Both the position numbers and the translations under genes were made by a program. From positions 5,233-69,232 of the forward strand of contig MNCI01020481.1 in NCBI GenBank assembly GCA_015680685.1: 64,000 nucleotides of DNA, in the 5' to 3' direction. The notes below the pieces were generated by a model. The model worked only from the letters and a program-made list of their open reading frames with translations. It was not told the DNA's origin and ran no database searches. This stretch comes from Gnetum montanum (lineage: Eukaryota; Streptophyta; Gnetopsida; Gnetales; Gnetaceae). Each line of letters opens with the position of its first letter. Positions within the stretch are counted from its first letter, which is position 1. Below, one piece after another: positions 20,331 to 32,110 of the stretch.

Positions 20331-21260
20331 ATCCTAACACCATCACTGCCATTCATATACAGTGCCTGAAATCTCATCCGGTGCCTTAGTTTCATCAGTA
20401 GCTGTTTAAGTCTAAGCTTGCTTACTCACTCATGGTTTTCTTGTACTCTTGGAGTTGTGTTTGCAGGATGACACTCAGAGGCGTTTGTACAAGAATGCAC
20501 TTTGTCATAAGCAGTCGGGTGAGACGTTGTTCACAACACACGTGACAAGACTAATCAAGCCATTCACTAGTACATCTCCCATTTCATACCCCACCTATCC
20601 CTCAACATCTTATACTTGGCTACATCCCGAACACATCTGGTATAGCCCGAAACATCGAACATACTGTTGCATACCATGCCACTCTTAGGCGATTGCAACC
20701 CACAACATGGCATTTGAGCATGAGCATAAGAACACAAAAAAAAATGTCATCCCTTCCCACATAAAGCACAAGAAGGGACGGAAGTTGCCTAGAAAGTAAA
20801 CACTCATATCTAAAATAATTAAGTAACATCCCGTTGCATGGCTTTGGCTCTTCGCCAACAGGCTCCCCCTAAACACTAAACAAAGGTCCTGTTCCTCCAA
20901 AGAATGCAACACATCATCACGTGACTTTGGTTTTGCCAAAAAATTCTCTTGAACACCAAGCAAGAGTCTTGTACAGCCAAAGGACGTACACATCATGCTT
21001 TGATCCCAAGAAGATAAGCATGACCCGCACACATACCCGGACATCCCCTTCACCATGCACAACCTTGACTTCTCCCCAATCCCCACAGTCTCCATTTCCC
21101 TATCTGGCTACAAACATGATTTCCCACAATCCCATGTACTACTGAACGCAACACGATGACGTCTAACTAGGTTGCAAAGGACAATGTCTCTATCAAGTTG
21201 CTTGTGGTGTTTGCACTTCTTTGTCGACGCTTCTTGGGTAGATTCCTGCAAGCGTCAACA
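20331..21260 (+). other. Tat 3' non-coding region, nothing further recognised
   Basis: No conserved protein. A T-rich stretch and GTTTGCAG at about 20458 look like an acceptor site but have nothing coding downstream. Confidence 0.4.
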
Positions 21261-21274
21261 AAGAGGGGCCAATG
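21261..21274 (+). promoter_or_regulatory. Possible polypurine tract and LTR start of the Tat element
   Basis: AAGAGGGGCC is followed by AATGAAACACC. The purine run and the TG at 21273 fit a 3' LTR start, and Tat LTRs often contain CGTACGC-type repeats like those at 21490. No second LTR copy exists in the window to confirm it. Confidence 0.35.
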
Positions 21275-21489
21275 AAACACCATAAAATTATGAGCTTAGT
21301 ACTTTTCCAACAATAATCAGGCTAAGTCATGATACTCCTCAGCATGACTAAGACTTGAGGACCCCACAGATAGCTTGAAGTGGAGTCGGACTCAACGGGG
21401 AGCAGTTCCCTGGGACCCACCGACGACCACAGCAACATCTGCTATCAAAAATGGCAACTTCAGAGCTCAAAATATTTAGTTTTCACTAA

Positions 21490-21810
21490 GTATGCATTCT
21501 CAACGTATACGCCCAGCGTACATGCTTAGCGTACATGCCTCACATGTACGCGCAGCATGTACGATTGACGTATACGCCCGATATGCAACCCCCAAAGATG
21601 ACATGGAAACAACACTTCAGAGCAAGATTTTGTACAAGGCATCAACTCACACGAACAGAGCAATCATTAGGTGTTTTGACATCATGCATTCTGGAATCCA
21701 TACGCTGAGCATGTACATCCTGCACGCCCAGTAGATACAGCGTATACGCCCAGCATGCATCCACAGTGTGTACGCCTAGCGTATACGCCTAGCATGTACA
21801 AAGTGTACAA
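21490..21810 (+). repeat. Clustered CGTATACGCC / GCATGTAC repeats
   Basis: CGTATACGCC occurs repeatedly (about 21501, 21567, 21741, 21783), interleaved with GTACATGC and its complement GCATGTAC. CGTATACG and GCATGTAC-type words are palindromic or near-palindromic. Two blocks (21490-21590 and 21700-21810) are separated by about 110 bp. Open frames here are not coding. Confidence 0.75.
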
Positions 21811-23290
21811 TCAATGTCAACCGAGTTGAACATCTACAGGCAACATCTTCATGGCAGCCGAAATGGTTTAGATAGTATCGTGCTGGGTATTAAATTTTGA
21901 GATTTTTCTAGGTTGCCTTTATAACTCTATTTTTTGTGCAATATTAGACTTCTATTAAGTTTTTCCAAATAAGAACTTATGTTGTATTAGAAAAGCATCT
22001 TAAGTAATTTAATAGTAATGTCTTATAGAAATTACTTGTTTGACTTTAGGGAATCCAGGAAATCTTTGATACTTTGAGATGACTGTAATAGCTTCTTTAT
22101 TTTTAAAGTTTATTACCTTAATATTGCAATTTTGAAATTGTCAAATTTTTCTAGAAGTTCTATTATTTGCAATTCTTGACCAATATTAACTAGCCAAATA
22201 GAACTTGTATTTTGTTTTTTATAAAGCGTTTTGGTAGTTAAGAAAAAGTGTCTTTTATGAAATTGCTTGTTGAGCTTAGAGGCTTTGAATGATTTGTAAT
22301 AGATTGAATTTGGATAGCTTTGTTACAAAGTGTTTCTTCATGTCAATTTATCTTGCTTAAACGTGTGAGATCCCACACAAATTTGCTTTCATTTCTTTTC
22401 TCTTTCTAAAACCCATTGAATTTTGTTCTATTTTTAGTTTTCTTGTAGAATTTTCTCACAGTATTTGACAAAGCTAGCTAAATTTCTTTATGATAGCCAA
22501 TTACAGTTTCATACATAAACCTAAGCATTTCAAAATTTACAACATCAAATACATACTCATGTTTAGTTTGTTGCATAACCACTAAGTTTATTTAGATGTA
22601 TTTAGGCCTTGGTGTTGCTAGAAGACCAACAAGCACCTAAGCCTTGTTTGAAGAACACCTTTGCATCTCATGACCCCAAAACCACAGGACCAGAGGCCAA
22701 ATTATTAGCATCCCAAATGATCGCCAATAAATAAGAAGGTTAAAGTAAATAAAGATGTAACACCATTAAACCATTTCATATTTCTCTTAATTTGGAATTT
22801 GGTTTTAAATCTCCAATTCAACATTATGAACTTTTTCATATAAATGCAACTTTAGTTATTTCTTCATCTAGAAAAGATATATGATGGATTAATTTGTGGC
22901 TACATGTCATGCATTGTGTAAGAAATTTTGCTTGCTAGTTGGGCAAGCCATTTTCTAAAAGAAAAAGAAAATTGGGGAAAAAATTGATGATATTCAACAT
23001 ATTAACGCTACTGTTCAAAATAATCCCTTTAATACTAATCCTCAATAGTAACTTACTTATGTTTCTTCTTTTGAACAAAAATGGCATATGTACTAGTTTA
23101 GCTTTTATACTTATGATATATATCTATAATTTGGCTAAGAGAATCTTTTCATTTTGTAAATTAATGACTTTCCATTAATTCCTTAAGGATTGATTTTCAT
23201 CTTTAAAAAAATCAAACCAATATTAAATAATTTTTTCCATGGTAGTTCTTAAGCCTTACATTTTGTGTTAATAATTGTTTGATATATTAC
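21811..23290. other. AT-rich sequence, possible LINE-like traces
   Basis: A plus-strand frame at about 22890-23045 reads RNFAC, GKPFSKRKRKLG and, after a frameshift, DIQHINATVQNNPFN, which has the flavour of a LINE linker region. This is too weak to call. Otherwise nothing recognised. Confidence 0.25.
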
Positions 23291-23560
23291 ATACCCATAA
23301 TAATTCCCTTAAAAAGTCCACCTCTTGGCTCAGAGTTGTTGGCCAAGCCATTACATACGCTTACTAATTCTCTTGAAAAAGTCCATCTCTTAGATAATTG
23401 TTATGATCATGATTAATTATTTTTTGTGATAAAGTCTAGCTAATAGATACCCATAATAATTTCCTTGAAAATGTTCATCTATTAGTCCAACATGATTGTC
23501 CTAACAACTACATACCCATGACATTTCCTTTAAAACATTTTATCTCTTAACCCACCATTA
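23291..23560 (+). repeat. Diverged tandem repeat, four units
   Basis: Units beginning ATACCCATAATAATTCCCTT (23291), ATACGCTTACTAATTCTCTT (23355), ATACCCATAATAATTTCCTT (23447) and ATACCCATGACATTTCCTTT (23512) each continue with a match to GAAAAAGTCCATCTCTTA. Spacings are 64, 92 and 65 bp. Confidence 0.65.
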
Positions 23561-25237
23561 TGATGATGATTACTTACTTTTCATTATAACCTCTGACTGA
23601 CTAGCAGTTGGCCTCTTGACCAAAATAATGCAAAAAATGATCTTATTAAGAATTATCTTTCCTAATTGAAGCTAGAGGATAACCATGTAGCAAATTATTT
23701 AAATTCATAAAAGATTAAGTTAATTTATTTACTATTAATTATATGGAAGTTAATGGTCAAATTGCTTTTCGTCCTTTTATTATTAATGGTTCTCTTGTAC
23801 AATATTTTCATCGTATATGTTTTATTGGGTTTGGATTGTAAGGATTTTCTTTCTAATTTAGATCCTTAGTCAATAATTATTATTTAATATTATAATTATC
23901 TCCTTGAATAAGGAGACACCATTTTGTTGGAACAAGGCTAGGATAATAATGATTATGATGATGATGAATTATCTCCTTGAATAACATATCACTTGTAATA
24001 CCCCTTTGTAGGATCCCTTGGTATAATTTGATGTTTTGTTATATTTGTGTATGGGTGTGGGTCTAGATAAATAGTATACGTTGTTATCAGTTTTATGATG
24101 ATTATCTATGTATGCATTATATGTGTTTTGTATGCATGCTCAAATTATTATATGGCATGATTATACACACTAATCTTGTGGGATGTGTTAGACAAATATA
24201 GTGGTTGGTAGAAATGGAGGATTGGGAACAAACATAATAATCCAGTATGTGTTTATGCATCATAGATTATGTTTAATATACATGCATACAAGTTGTGTGT
24301 TGATGTTGGGTGATGCTTTGATTTGTATTTGGTATGTGTTCATAAAGTATACATGATGATGTTACTAGGGTTCAATCAATTTTTAATTTGTAGTTCTTAC
24401 ATCTCAATTATGGGTTGAGGATATGTGTTGTTGGGTTGGATAATTAGTGGTCAAAGCTATGAAATTATTACAAGAATAAAATAAAAATATTTTATATGTT
24501 TTAAAATATAAACAAAGTCCATTTTCTTCCTTTTCTATTTGTCTCTTTCACTAATTTCTAGAACCCTATTTACATCACCATCATTACATTCTCTTACGAA
24601 TTTTGAATGTTGTGAGTTCATTTTCAAGCTTAACTCATCTATGTTGTTGTTTTTTAAGTCAATATTCTAGAGCTAGTAGGACTAGGATAGAGTCTTATCC
24701 ATGTTGTGGACTTGTTGTGATCATTTCAAAATTTCCATGATCTTTAAATTTTATTTATTGGATTATCTTTATTCTCTTTTGTTTTACTAGTTTTAAATTT
24801 AGTGTGTGTCATCATATGCATGGGTTGATGGAAAAATTAGACCATTTGGATGTTTCAATGTTGGTTTGATCTTGCATGTCATGGTTTGTCATTTGTATCA
24901 CATTTCTATGTTAGATTCTATAACACCTTGAATGTTCCACTCTACATAATGTGTTGAGGACAAGGCTACATGTAATACAAGAACATAGAAAAATATAACA
25001 ATTCTAGTTTAATTAAAAGTCATAATGGAAGGAATTACACCCATGATACAATTATAGCATAGAAATAGACACAACCACAATTAGTTACTATATATATCAT
25101 ATAACCATATGTCTACATTATGCTAATGGCATACATAATTGGAGATACTAAGATGTCATCTAGGTCCATGCTATTAAAAATAAAAATAATATATATGTCA
25201 TTAGATCACAATGTTTATTAAATCAATGGCTATCTAT
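23561..25237. other. AT-rich sequence, nothing recognised
   Basis: No long frame, no conserved domain. Contains TATGCAT- and TGTGTTTATG-rich stretches only. Confidence 0.4.
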
Positions 25238-25276
25238 GGGGAGGGGGAGGGGGAGGGGGAAAGGGTAAAGGGAGGT
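25238..25276 (+). repeat. (GGGGGA)n tract, G-quadruplex candidate
   Basis: Runs GGGG, GGGGG, GGGGG, GGGGG separated by single As, then GGG twice. It lies at the 3' end of the putative SINE (a pyrimidine tail on the minus strand). Confidence 0.85.
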
Positions 25277-25279
25277 GTT

Positions 25280-25424
25280 GGAACCCAAAATAATTGAAAC
25301 AAAGATACACCCTAAGATATATAGTCCAAATATAACTTTATAACTCAACATGGCCTATTAGAATTGAATTCACAATGTAAAACTTCCAAATCAAGAGTCC
25401 TACCACTAAGCTAACACCTCATTT
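25280..25424 (-). mobile_element. Probable tRNA-derived SINE
   Basis: On the minus strand the sequence starts GAGGTGTTAGCTTAGTGG (to about 25420), containing the RNA polymerase III A box TTAGCTTAGTGGTAGGA (25398-25414). A degraded B box GAATTCAATTC lies at 25361-25371, about 27 bp further on. Spacing and order fit the tRNA-like head of plant SINEs. No tRNA cloverleaf or intact B box remains. The 3' end is unclear; a CT-rich tail may follow. No flanking duplication could be identified. A tRNA pseudogene is the alternative. Confidence 0.5.
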
Positions 25425-26954
25425 TTAGAGACTATCTAAACCAAAACCATGAGAAAATATATTCATCTCTTAAAAAAACATGTACAAAATCATAAAGATA
25501 TATAAGAAAATCATGCCTCCATCATCTTCCTAAATCCTAATAGTCTCTAGCACTCCTAGCTTTATCACTTGCATAAAATCTAGTTCATATGAGAGGCCTT
25601 TACACTTTCCCTACTAGATGTCTAAAAAATACCACACTAGAAAAGAGGAATGGAGGGTAAGAGAAACCTACAATCAAGGTTAGTCCACATGTAGATGCAC
25701 ATGCACACACATAGTTACAAGCATGTCTCAAACATAGTATGTCCTACTCATGCATGACTAGTAACAACCACACAATCATTAGAACATAAAACTCTAGACA
25801 TCACATCATACCTAGACATTAACATAGAAATTCATATGCATTCCTAATCAAGCAAGAATAATCCAATTGAATCATACTGCTAATCAAACCAAGCATAGAT
25901 CATCCAAATCCATAACATCAACCAAACTAAGCATAAACCAACCAAGGTCATATGGAAACCTATGCCCTAATCAACCATGCATAATCATTAATTCATGTGA
26001 TAGTCGATACATCTACACTTAGTGTATCACATGTAATTATTATCATGAGTACTCATCATCATTACCTACCTATAGATCTTTTAATTGTCTTTATTAACCC
26101 AATTGATGTTAACGCTTATCAACCCATGATCCAAAGCTAGTAGCCTCCCAGAGGATAGGTTGTAGATTTAGCTCATGCCCCTCTTAGACCTCATTACAAT
26201 CATAAGAACAATCACACCTGCACTCTCACACTCTTAAGATAAGACTTGAGATAATAGCCTTACTGATGCATCTTAGCATGGATCGTCCCCATCCACCTCC
26301 TAGGTGCCTCATAATCAACTAGTTTGCTCAATTATTTTAGCTCCACCCACTAACTGACTAACAATAAAAAAACCTATGCTACATGAATTATTACTAGGAT
26401 TTGCAATTATAGTCAAGAGTCACAATAACCTTCTGGTTGGAATGCATTTAAGTTTTTTCAAGAATCATGAGTTACTAAGCCATCATGACCAAGTTATGAT
26501 GGATGTTCAATAGATCATAACTTATAACGTCAGCACATGGAGGTCATGATTGATCTTTTTGGAATTTCTAGCTTCTATTTGACGTCTTAGGATAATTGGT
26601 AGTTAGGTTATGATCCACTTGGAGTAAAGGTTATGATCCCACAGGGAGTTGCAAGAAAGTCACAATTAGAGGAAATGAAAGGATTACGAGCCATAGTTAA
26701 GTCATGCTTAATTTATATGGGAGCTAAAAGAACTTTTTATAATATATGATAACTATTTGAATTGTAATGTGAGTTTGAAACTTGTTTGTGAGGGCTCATG
26801 ATGATGGATATGCTTGTTAATGTTGTGTTTTAAGAGATATATTATGAATATTTTAATATTTTTATCACCAATATGTTCATGTTTATATAATGATGTGTAT
26901 GTTCTTATGTGATATGCATGTTTACAAGATCATGATGCACAAGTTGTTGTAATT
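25425..26954. other. Old AT-rich sequence, insertion target of copy B
   Basis: No recognisable gene or repeat. It is the left half of the sequence into which copy B inserted; the right half resumes at 35543. Confidence 0.45.
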
Positions 26955-26959
26955 GCTAG
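26955..26959. repeat. Target-site duplication of copy B, left
   Basis: GCTAG, identical to 35538-35542 on the other side of copy B. Confidence 0.85.
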
Positions 26960-27754
26960 TGATGAGTGGCGAGGTACCCCTACACTCAACCATACGAATA
27001 CGAGCGTCTCACGCGTGATTCAGTCGAACTCCAAGGACTAAGTGCTTATACACCTTAATGGAACACTCAGGGTTAATCAATCATTGTCTTCCCAAACTTA
27101 CTTGTATTTTCACAGTTGTATGGTTAAGTAAGCTTGAGGTATATGAATATTTATAGCTTTTATCTTTTTGGTGTCTTATGCTAATGAGGGAAAGGGAAAG
27201 AGAACTAAGTGACTAACTTTCATTAACTATTCACTAACTAATATCTAATAGTTCCTAACACCAGTATCCGTTCCCACTTTCTGTACACATCCTGAACCAG
27301 TGCAACACTTCTGGGATTACCAAACGTTAGTCATTACTAGGTTACCAAGCGCTACATGCATGATCGAAGCGGTTGTACTAAGTGCTCTTAACTAAGAGGA
27401 TCAAGGGTTGAGAGAGAGATTAATTAACTAGGAAAGCATTAAACGTTCAGCAATAATTAATTACTAATTAGCTTAATCTATATGCTGCAAGGTTTATCAT
27501 AAAGTTCATCTTTATTGCAGTAACACAAATGTGTGCTCAAGTACAATTTGCTCGAATAAAAATCCGTTCACTTTAGGACTCCTACTGTGGGCACACAGAA
27601 ATTATTCTTACTCTGGAATGGTAAAACTGCAAGAGTTTGGCTAAGGGTCTAAGTTTAACTATCTAGAACAATGGGCACCACCTCTTATTCATAGAAGATG
27701 AGGCAAGACGTAATATTTTACGCGATATTGCGTATGCAATATCGTGGCTCATCA
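26960..27754 (-). repeat. 3' LTR of copy B
   Basis: 795 bp. On the minus strand it starts TGATGAG (27754) and ends CTCATCA (26960). TATA position reads TATGAATA (27686-27693), one change from consensus. U3 keeps GATATTGCGT-type palindromic pieces. Confidence 0.88.
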
Positions 27755-27766
27755 TACCCCCATGAC
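27755..27766 (-). promoter_or_regulatory. Polypurine tract, copy B
   Basis: GTCATGGGGGTA on the minus strand, abutting the 3' LTR. Confidence 0.75.
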
Positions 27767-27836
27767 TGAATGAAAACTCATCCTCGAGTTCCTTACAAAA
27801 TATTGGGAAGGTATGGGATTATTGACTTGAATGACA

Positions 27837-28123
27837 CTAGTGGTGAATTGGGTGACATGTGAATGGATCGACATTACAATACATGACAACATTAGTGTTC
27901 ATGACCACAAGAGTGAACACTATGTACATTTGACATCTAGCCTTATTTGGCAGCTGAGAGAGAAGAGAGAAAAGAAGAAGTCTGTTGCTGCCAATGCCAA
28001 GATTGCACTTTTCGTTGTCCATCCATAAGCACGCCATCAATCCTGTTCCTTGCACAACTTTTCCAGCACCACTCCATCCTAAGTGTTTTCTCCAGGTCCA
28101 ATCCATTGTTGTATGATTACCAT
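27837..28123 (-). pseudogene. Third-ORF remnant, copy B
   Basis: ATG at 28123-28121 follows the predicted acceptor; the sequence parallels copy A's remnant (ATGGTAATCATACAAC against ATGGCAATCATACAAC). A different frame is open for 122 codons (28205 to 27837), but it has no counterpart in A and is probably chance. The main 2.5 kb of the ORF seen in C and D is absent. Confidence 0.45.
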
Positions 28124-28154
28124 CTGCACACACAACATAGTCAGATATTAGCAA
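28121..28154 (-). promoter_or_regulatory. Predicted branch point and splice acceptor, copy B
   Basis: Minus strand: TTGCTAAT (28154-28147), then GTGTGTGCAG directly before ATGG at 28123. Confidence 0.5.
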
Positions 28155-29440
28155 GGGTAAATAAATCACAATGCAGTTGATACTTTGCCTTGGTGTAAAG
28201 TCCATTGGCTAAGTTTTAATATGGCTAATACGGATTCTAGAGATATAACACTGGTGACTACCCAAGGTGTAGGGGTTAGGAGAAAATTGAAAAAATTGGA
28301 CTAGGACCCCCATGACTAAGAGTAATTCTACGGTAGCGATAGAATGGAAAAAGATAAGGAAAAAGAAAGATGGAGAGAAAGAAACAATGGCAATGTCGAT
28401 AAAATGGATGTCAGAGGTGGAAATGAACACAAAAAATATTGATTGCGGAAATGTTTAAGGGAAAGAAGGTAATTGATGCACCAAATAGGGATTCTAGTGG
28501 ATCCTTTCCAAAGTAGGCTCATGCCTTTTATGCACTGACAAACCCACATTCAAAGAGTCCATAGGCTTTGGAAATGTCGTTTGGAAGCAAGAGTTCAACA
28601 AGAATTTACCAAAAAGAAAATAATGCATCAACCAAAATATAGACTATTGATATAACTGGCACTGAGGTGGAGAATGGAGAACGAATGATGGAAAGAAGAG
28701 AATGGAATGGAGTCTCAAGACAAGGTGGTGTATAGCCCCTTGTGTATTAATGGTTAATGTGACTTAGTCGATCTCATTCCAAATCCAACCTCAAACAATC
28801 CACATCCAGTGACTTCGCATTAATACATTTGGCTAATCCATCCACTTGAAGTAACAGGAATGCTTCCACCAAAGAGTCACCACCATTCTGAGGAAACAAG
28901 AAAGGGAAAAGTAGGAAGCAAGGAAGGGCCTTAGTTAGAAGGAACATGTTTGTTTAGTTCCATAACTAGTGCTTGTAGCCAAGATGACTATTTTGTCTAA
29001 GGGGTGTGCTTTGAATTCTCACATTTTGTTTTGTGTGAGAACCACACCATGCAAAGACTTATTATTTTTATTAGCTCAACTTTCCGATAATGGAGCGATG
29101 TTAGAATGGTAAGGAAAACTCAAGAAGAAAACATCCAAGCACCCAAGAGAATGGCCAGCACAAATACATCAAATCCCCTTGAAGTCACACCCTTTTCAGT
29201 CCTTGAGTCCTTCCTCAATTTGAGAAATACCCAGTCACTAGTTCGTTAATAGTTTCATTGTTATAAAGGGACCGTACAATTCCAAGGCAGAGAGACCATA
29301 GAAATTTATGAATGCATGGATGATGTGGACCAAGAGAGACCAAAAGAACCATACCTTAGTATCATCATTATAACTCCAAGGTAAAAACCAAACATTAGCA
29401 TTCAATCGAATATAGTTCATACCACCATCAGGAGCACTTA
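28155..29440 (-). other. Non-coding half of copy B
   Basis: Matches copy A's 8003-9318. Includes the 20-nt box (28999-29018) and its hairpin. Upstream (toward 29440) it is joined directly to integrase, so the internal purine tract and T-rich stretch are lost. Confidence 0.6.
28999..29037 (-). promoter_or_regulatory. Hairpin plus 20-nt conserved box, copy B
   Basis: Minus strand GAATTCAAAGCACACCCCTT (29018-28999), identical to A, C and D. TTCTCAC and GTGAGAA arms pair across a 12-nt loop, as in copy A. Confidence 0.5.
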
Positions 29441-31200
29441 TTAGGTGACGAACCTACTAGGATTTGACAGTGCTCACAGGATTTGACAAATTGATGGGTG
29501 TCCCAGAATAATGTTGGCCAATAATATCCTGCAAGTAGGATCTTAATAGCCATTTGTCTCCCTGCATAGTGACCCCCACAAGGGCCCTCATAATCATCTT
29601 GGAGAACTCTTAGTTGGTCCACCTAGGGCACGCACCATCAAACCAGTCCATCAGGACAAACTTTGTAAAGTTGTTCGTTGATCTCCATGAAGTACTTGGC
29701 TCTGTGAAGAAACTGTTGTTTCTTCCTAAAGTCCAGCTCTTGAGGTGTTTGTTGGGTAAGGAGATAGGAGAGAATGCTACTATACCAATTCATCTTCGTG
29801 GGTTGGTTATTCACTACATCGGCAAAGAGGGCTTCATCAGGAAAATGATCGAACATTACATATTCATCCTCTTTTCTATCCCAGCACAACCGAGATATAT
29901 GATCTGCAACTACGTTCTCGGTGCCCTTTCGATCAATCATCGTTAGATCAAACTCTTGTAGGATTACTAGCCATCATATAATATGAGGGCTAACTGTTGG
30001 CTTCTTCATGAGGAACTGGATTGCACTATGATTCGTATGGATGAACACTTTGTAACCTAACACATAGTACCTAAACTTATCCAATGCAAACACTACAGCC
30101 ATGAATTCTTTTTCTGTAGTTGTGTAGTTAAGTTGTGCACCGGTAATACTCCTACTTGCACAGTGGATGTAGTAAGAACATTTTTGGTCATCTAACTATG
30201 TAAGTATAGCTCCTAAGGCATAATTGGATGCATCAGTCATTATATGGAATGGTCTAGACCAGTCAGGAGCTTGTAGAATGGGAGTTTCTACAAGCTTTTG
30301 TTTTAGAGTTTGAAATGCTTGTTCACATTCCCTAGTCCATTCGAATGGTATGTCCTTCTTTGTTAGCTCTACCAATGATTTGGAAATCTTAGTGAAGTTC
30401 TCAATGAATCTCCTATAGTAGCCAGTGTGTCCAAGGAATGACTGAATGTCTTTGATAGTTTATGGTTGACGGGTGATTCCTTGGATGACCCTAAGTTTAT
30501 CTGGGTCTACCTCTATTCCTGAATGTGAAATCTTATGCCCAAGCACTATGCCTTCTTGGACCATCAGATGGCTTTTCTGCTAATTGAGCCTTAAGTTGGT
30601 TTCTACGCATCTTTTTAGCACTTTCTCTAATCGGTCCAAAGCTTGATCAAAGCTTGTTCCATAAGTGGAGAAGTCTTCCATAAATACTTCCACTCCGTTT
30701 CCTATCTACTATTGGAATATGCTTAGAATTATGCGTTGAAATGTGGCAAGGGCATTGCACAAGCCAAACGACATTTGTTTGTATGCAAACGTTCCCCAAG
30801 GATTGGTGAACATTGTCTTGGCTTGATCTTCTGGGGCTATCCGTATTTGGTTGTATCAACTATAGCCATCTAGAAAACTGTAATATCTATGTCCTGCTAT
30901 GGTGTCTAAGAATTGGTCAACGAATGGCAATGGAAAGTGATCCTTAAATGTTGCCATGTTTAGCAGCCTAAAATCTATGCACATCCTCCATTTGCCTCCT
31001 TTTTTCGGCACTATCACCAGAGGGCTAACCCATTTGCTATCAGCAATGGGATATATGAACCCAGCCTTAAGAAGCTATTCTATTTCTTCTTTTACTACTT
31101 GCTTCAATTTTGGATTCAATCACCTCTGCAGTTGTTTTCGAGGTTTCATGGAGGGATCAGTGTAAATCCTATGCTGGCATATCCTAGGATCTATTTCAGT
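29440..31200 (-). pseudogene. pol: RT, RNase H and integrase zinc region of copy B
   Basis: RT begins after ELTEIDPRICQH (about 31200) and shows GFIYPIADSKWVSPLVIVPK, CIDFRLLNMATF, FLDGYS, stop, YNQIRIAP and FGLCNALATFQR. The catalytic box reads FMED (30684-30673) where C and D have FMDD, so a catalytic Asp is Glu. RNase H (about 30245-29850) has MTDASNYALGA, TEKEFMAVVFALDKFRYYVLG and ENVVADHISRL. A TAG after ILT (about 30195) lies at the same codon as in C and D. The integrase zinc domain reads GPCGGHYAGRQMAIKILLAG and FVKSCEHCQ, with the first zinc His replaced by Tyr (DDYEG). Homology ends near 29465, where the catalytic core is deleted. Confidence 0.85.
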
Positions 31201-32110
31201 TAGTTCGGGGTATGACTAGGCAAAGGATTTTGACCACTTGTTTATCACTTTTAGTAGGCTTTCCTTTTGTTTGGAAGCAAGTCTTGCATTGATGATTGCC
31301 GATTTTTCATTTTTGAGGATCATATATTCCAGATCGGTGGGCAATGATTTCAAATCTAGGGCCTCTTGTTTAAATTTTTCAGGAATTTCTAGCTTCCCCC
31401 AGTTGATGTTTTCAAGGTTAAGGATTGGAAGTTTGTAGCGGACTTGCTCTAGTGTATCTACACTTTCAATGTAAGCACAAGTTATTCCCTCAGTTAGTTC
31501 CATGCACGTTAGTGAGCTACTCTCTCGATCAGCCATTAGCCACTGGGTGTCCTCTTGTCGTGTGACTGCTGCATACAGGAACTTTTGTATATTAATGTCT
31601 TGTGCACACCGGTTGCATGCAGGAAATGCTAAACTTTGCATAACCCATGATCTCTGCACGCAATTGCACCCTGTGTCACTGTATGCGATGTATGGAACTT
31701 TCTTCTTCTCGATCTTTCCAGAATTATTCTTCTTGGATATTTCCAGGGAAAGATCATGGATTCCTATGTGTGCATCTATAGTACTTAGCCATGTCCTTCC
31801 CATTATTATTGGGAAGTCCCCTTTACCGTTGTTTACTTGTATCACTAGGAAATTAGCTAGGTACGACCACCCACACATAGTGGTAATGATGTCCTCCACC
31901 AGTCCCAAGGGAATAGTGATGGATTGGTTAGCTAGCTCTAGGTGAATATTGCTCTTTCTCAATGGAGGTAGGTTCCAGGCTTTGTACATCTCTTACGATA
32001 TTAAGTTGACTCCAGAACTTGAGTCTAGAAGATCTTTACATGGTTCATTCCCAACAACTTGGAGATAGATTAGAGGGCTTCCAGGATTAGAGAATTTCCT
32101 GGGAAGGTGG
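31201..32110 (-). pseudogene. Protease and linker of copy B
   Basis: GSPLIYLQVVGNEPCKDLLD (about 32090-32030) leads to LLDSSSGVNLIS, where the expected D-S-G active site reads D-S-S. A TAA follows, shared with copy A. Then a 257-codon open stretch (31989-31216) includes IPLGLVEDIITT, FPIIMGRTWLST and a Cys-containing linker up to RT. This is one of the longest intact frames in the Athila-like copies. Confidence 0.8.

Larger units (their letters stand above)
16141..21272 (+). mobile_element. Tat-lineage Ty3/gypsy element, 5' part missing
   Basis: Recognised from pol order RT, RNase H, a second (archaeal-like) RNase H, integrase, which is diagnostic of Tat/Ogre/Retand elements, followed by a tandem-repeat 3' non-coding region and a likely polypurine tract. 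Gag, protease and the 5' LTR are absent: the minisatellite and a LINE fragment lie where they should be. The minisatellite may belong to this element, since CCTGG...CGACGATAAAC at about 16352 resembles its 3' repeats. Confidence 0.8.

Noticed and set aside
20458-20690. Exon-like frame after GTTTGCAG
   Set aside because: No conserved residues, surrounded by Tat non-coding sequence.
21492-21734. 80-codon plus-strand frame
   Set aside because: Lies in the CGTATACG/GCATGTAC repeat cluster and shows no domain.
25361-25414. Functional tRNA gene
   Set aside because: No acceptor stem or cloverleaf and a poor B box; a SINE head or tRNA pseudogene is more likely.
27837-28205. 122-codon minus-strand frame in copy B as a real gene
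   Set aside because: Not in the frame of the predicted third-ORF ATG and not open in the homologous part of copy A.
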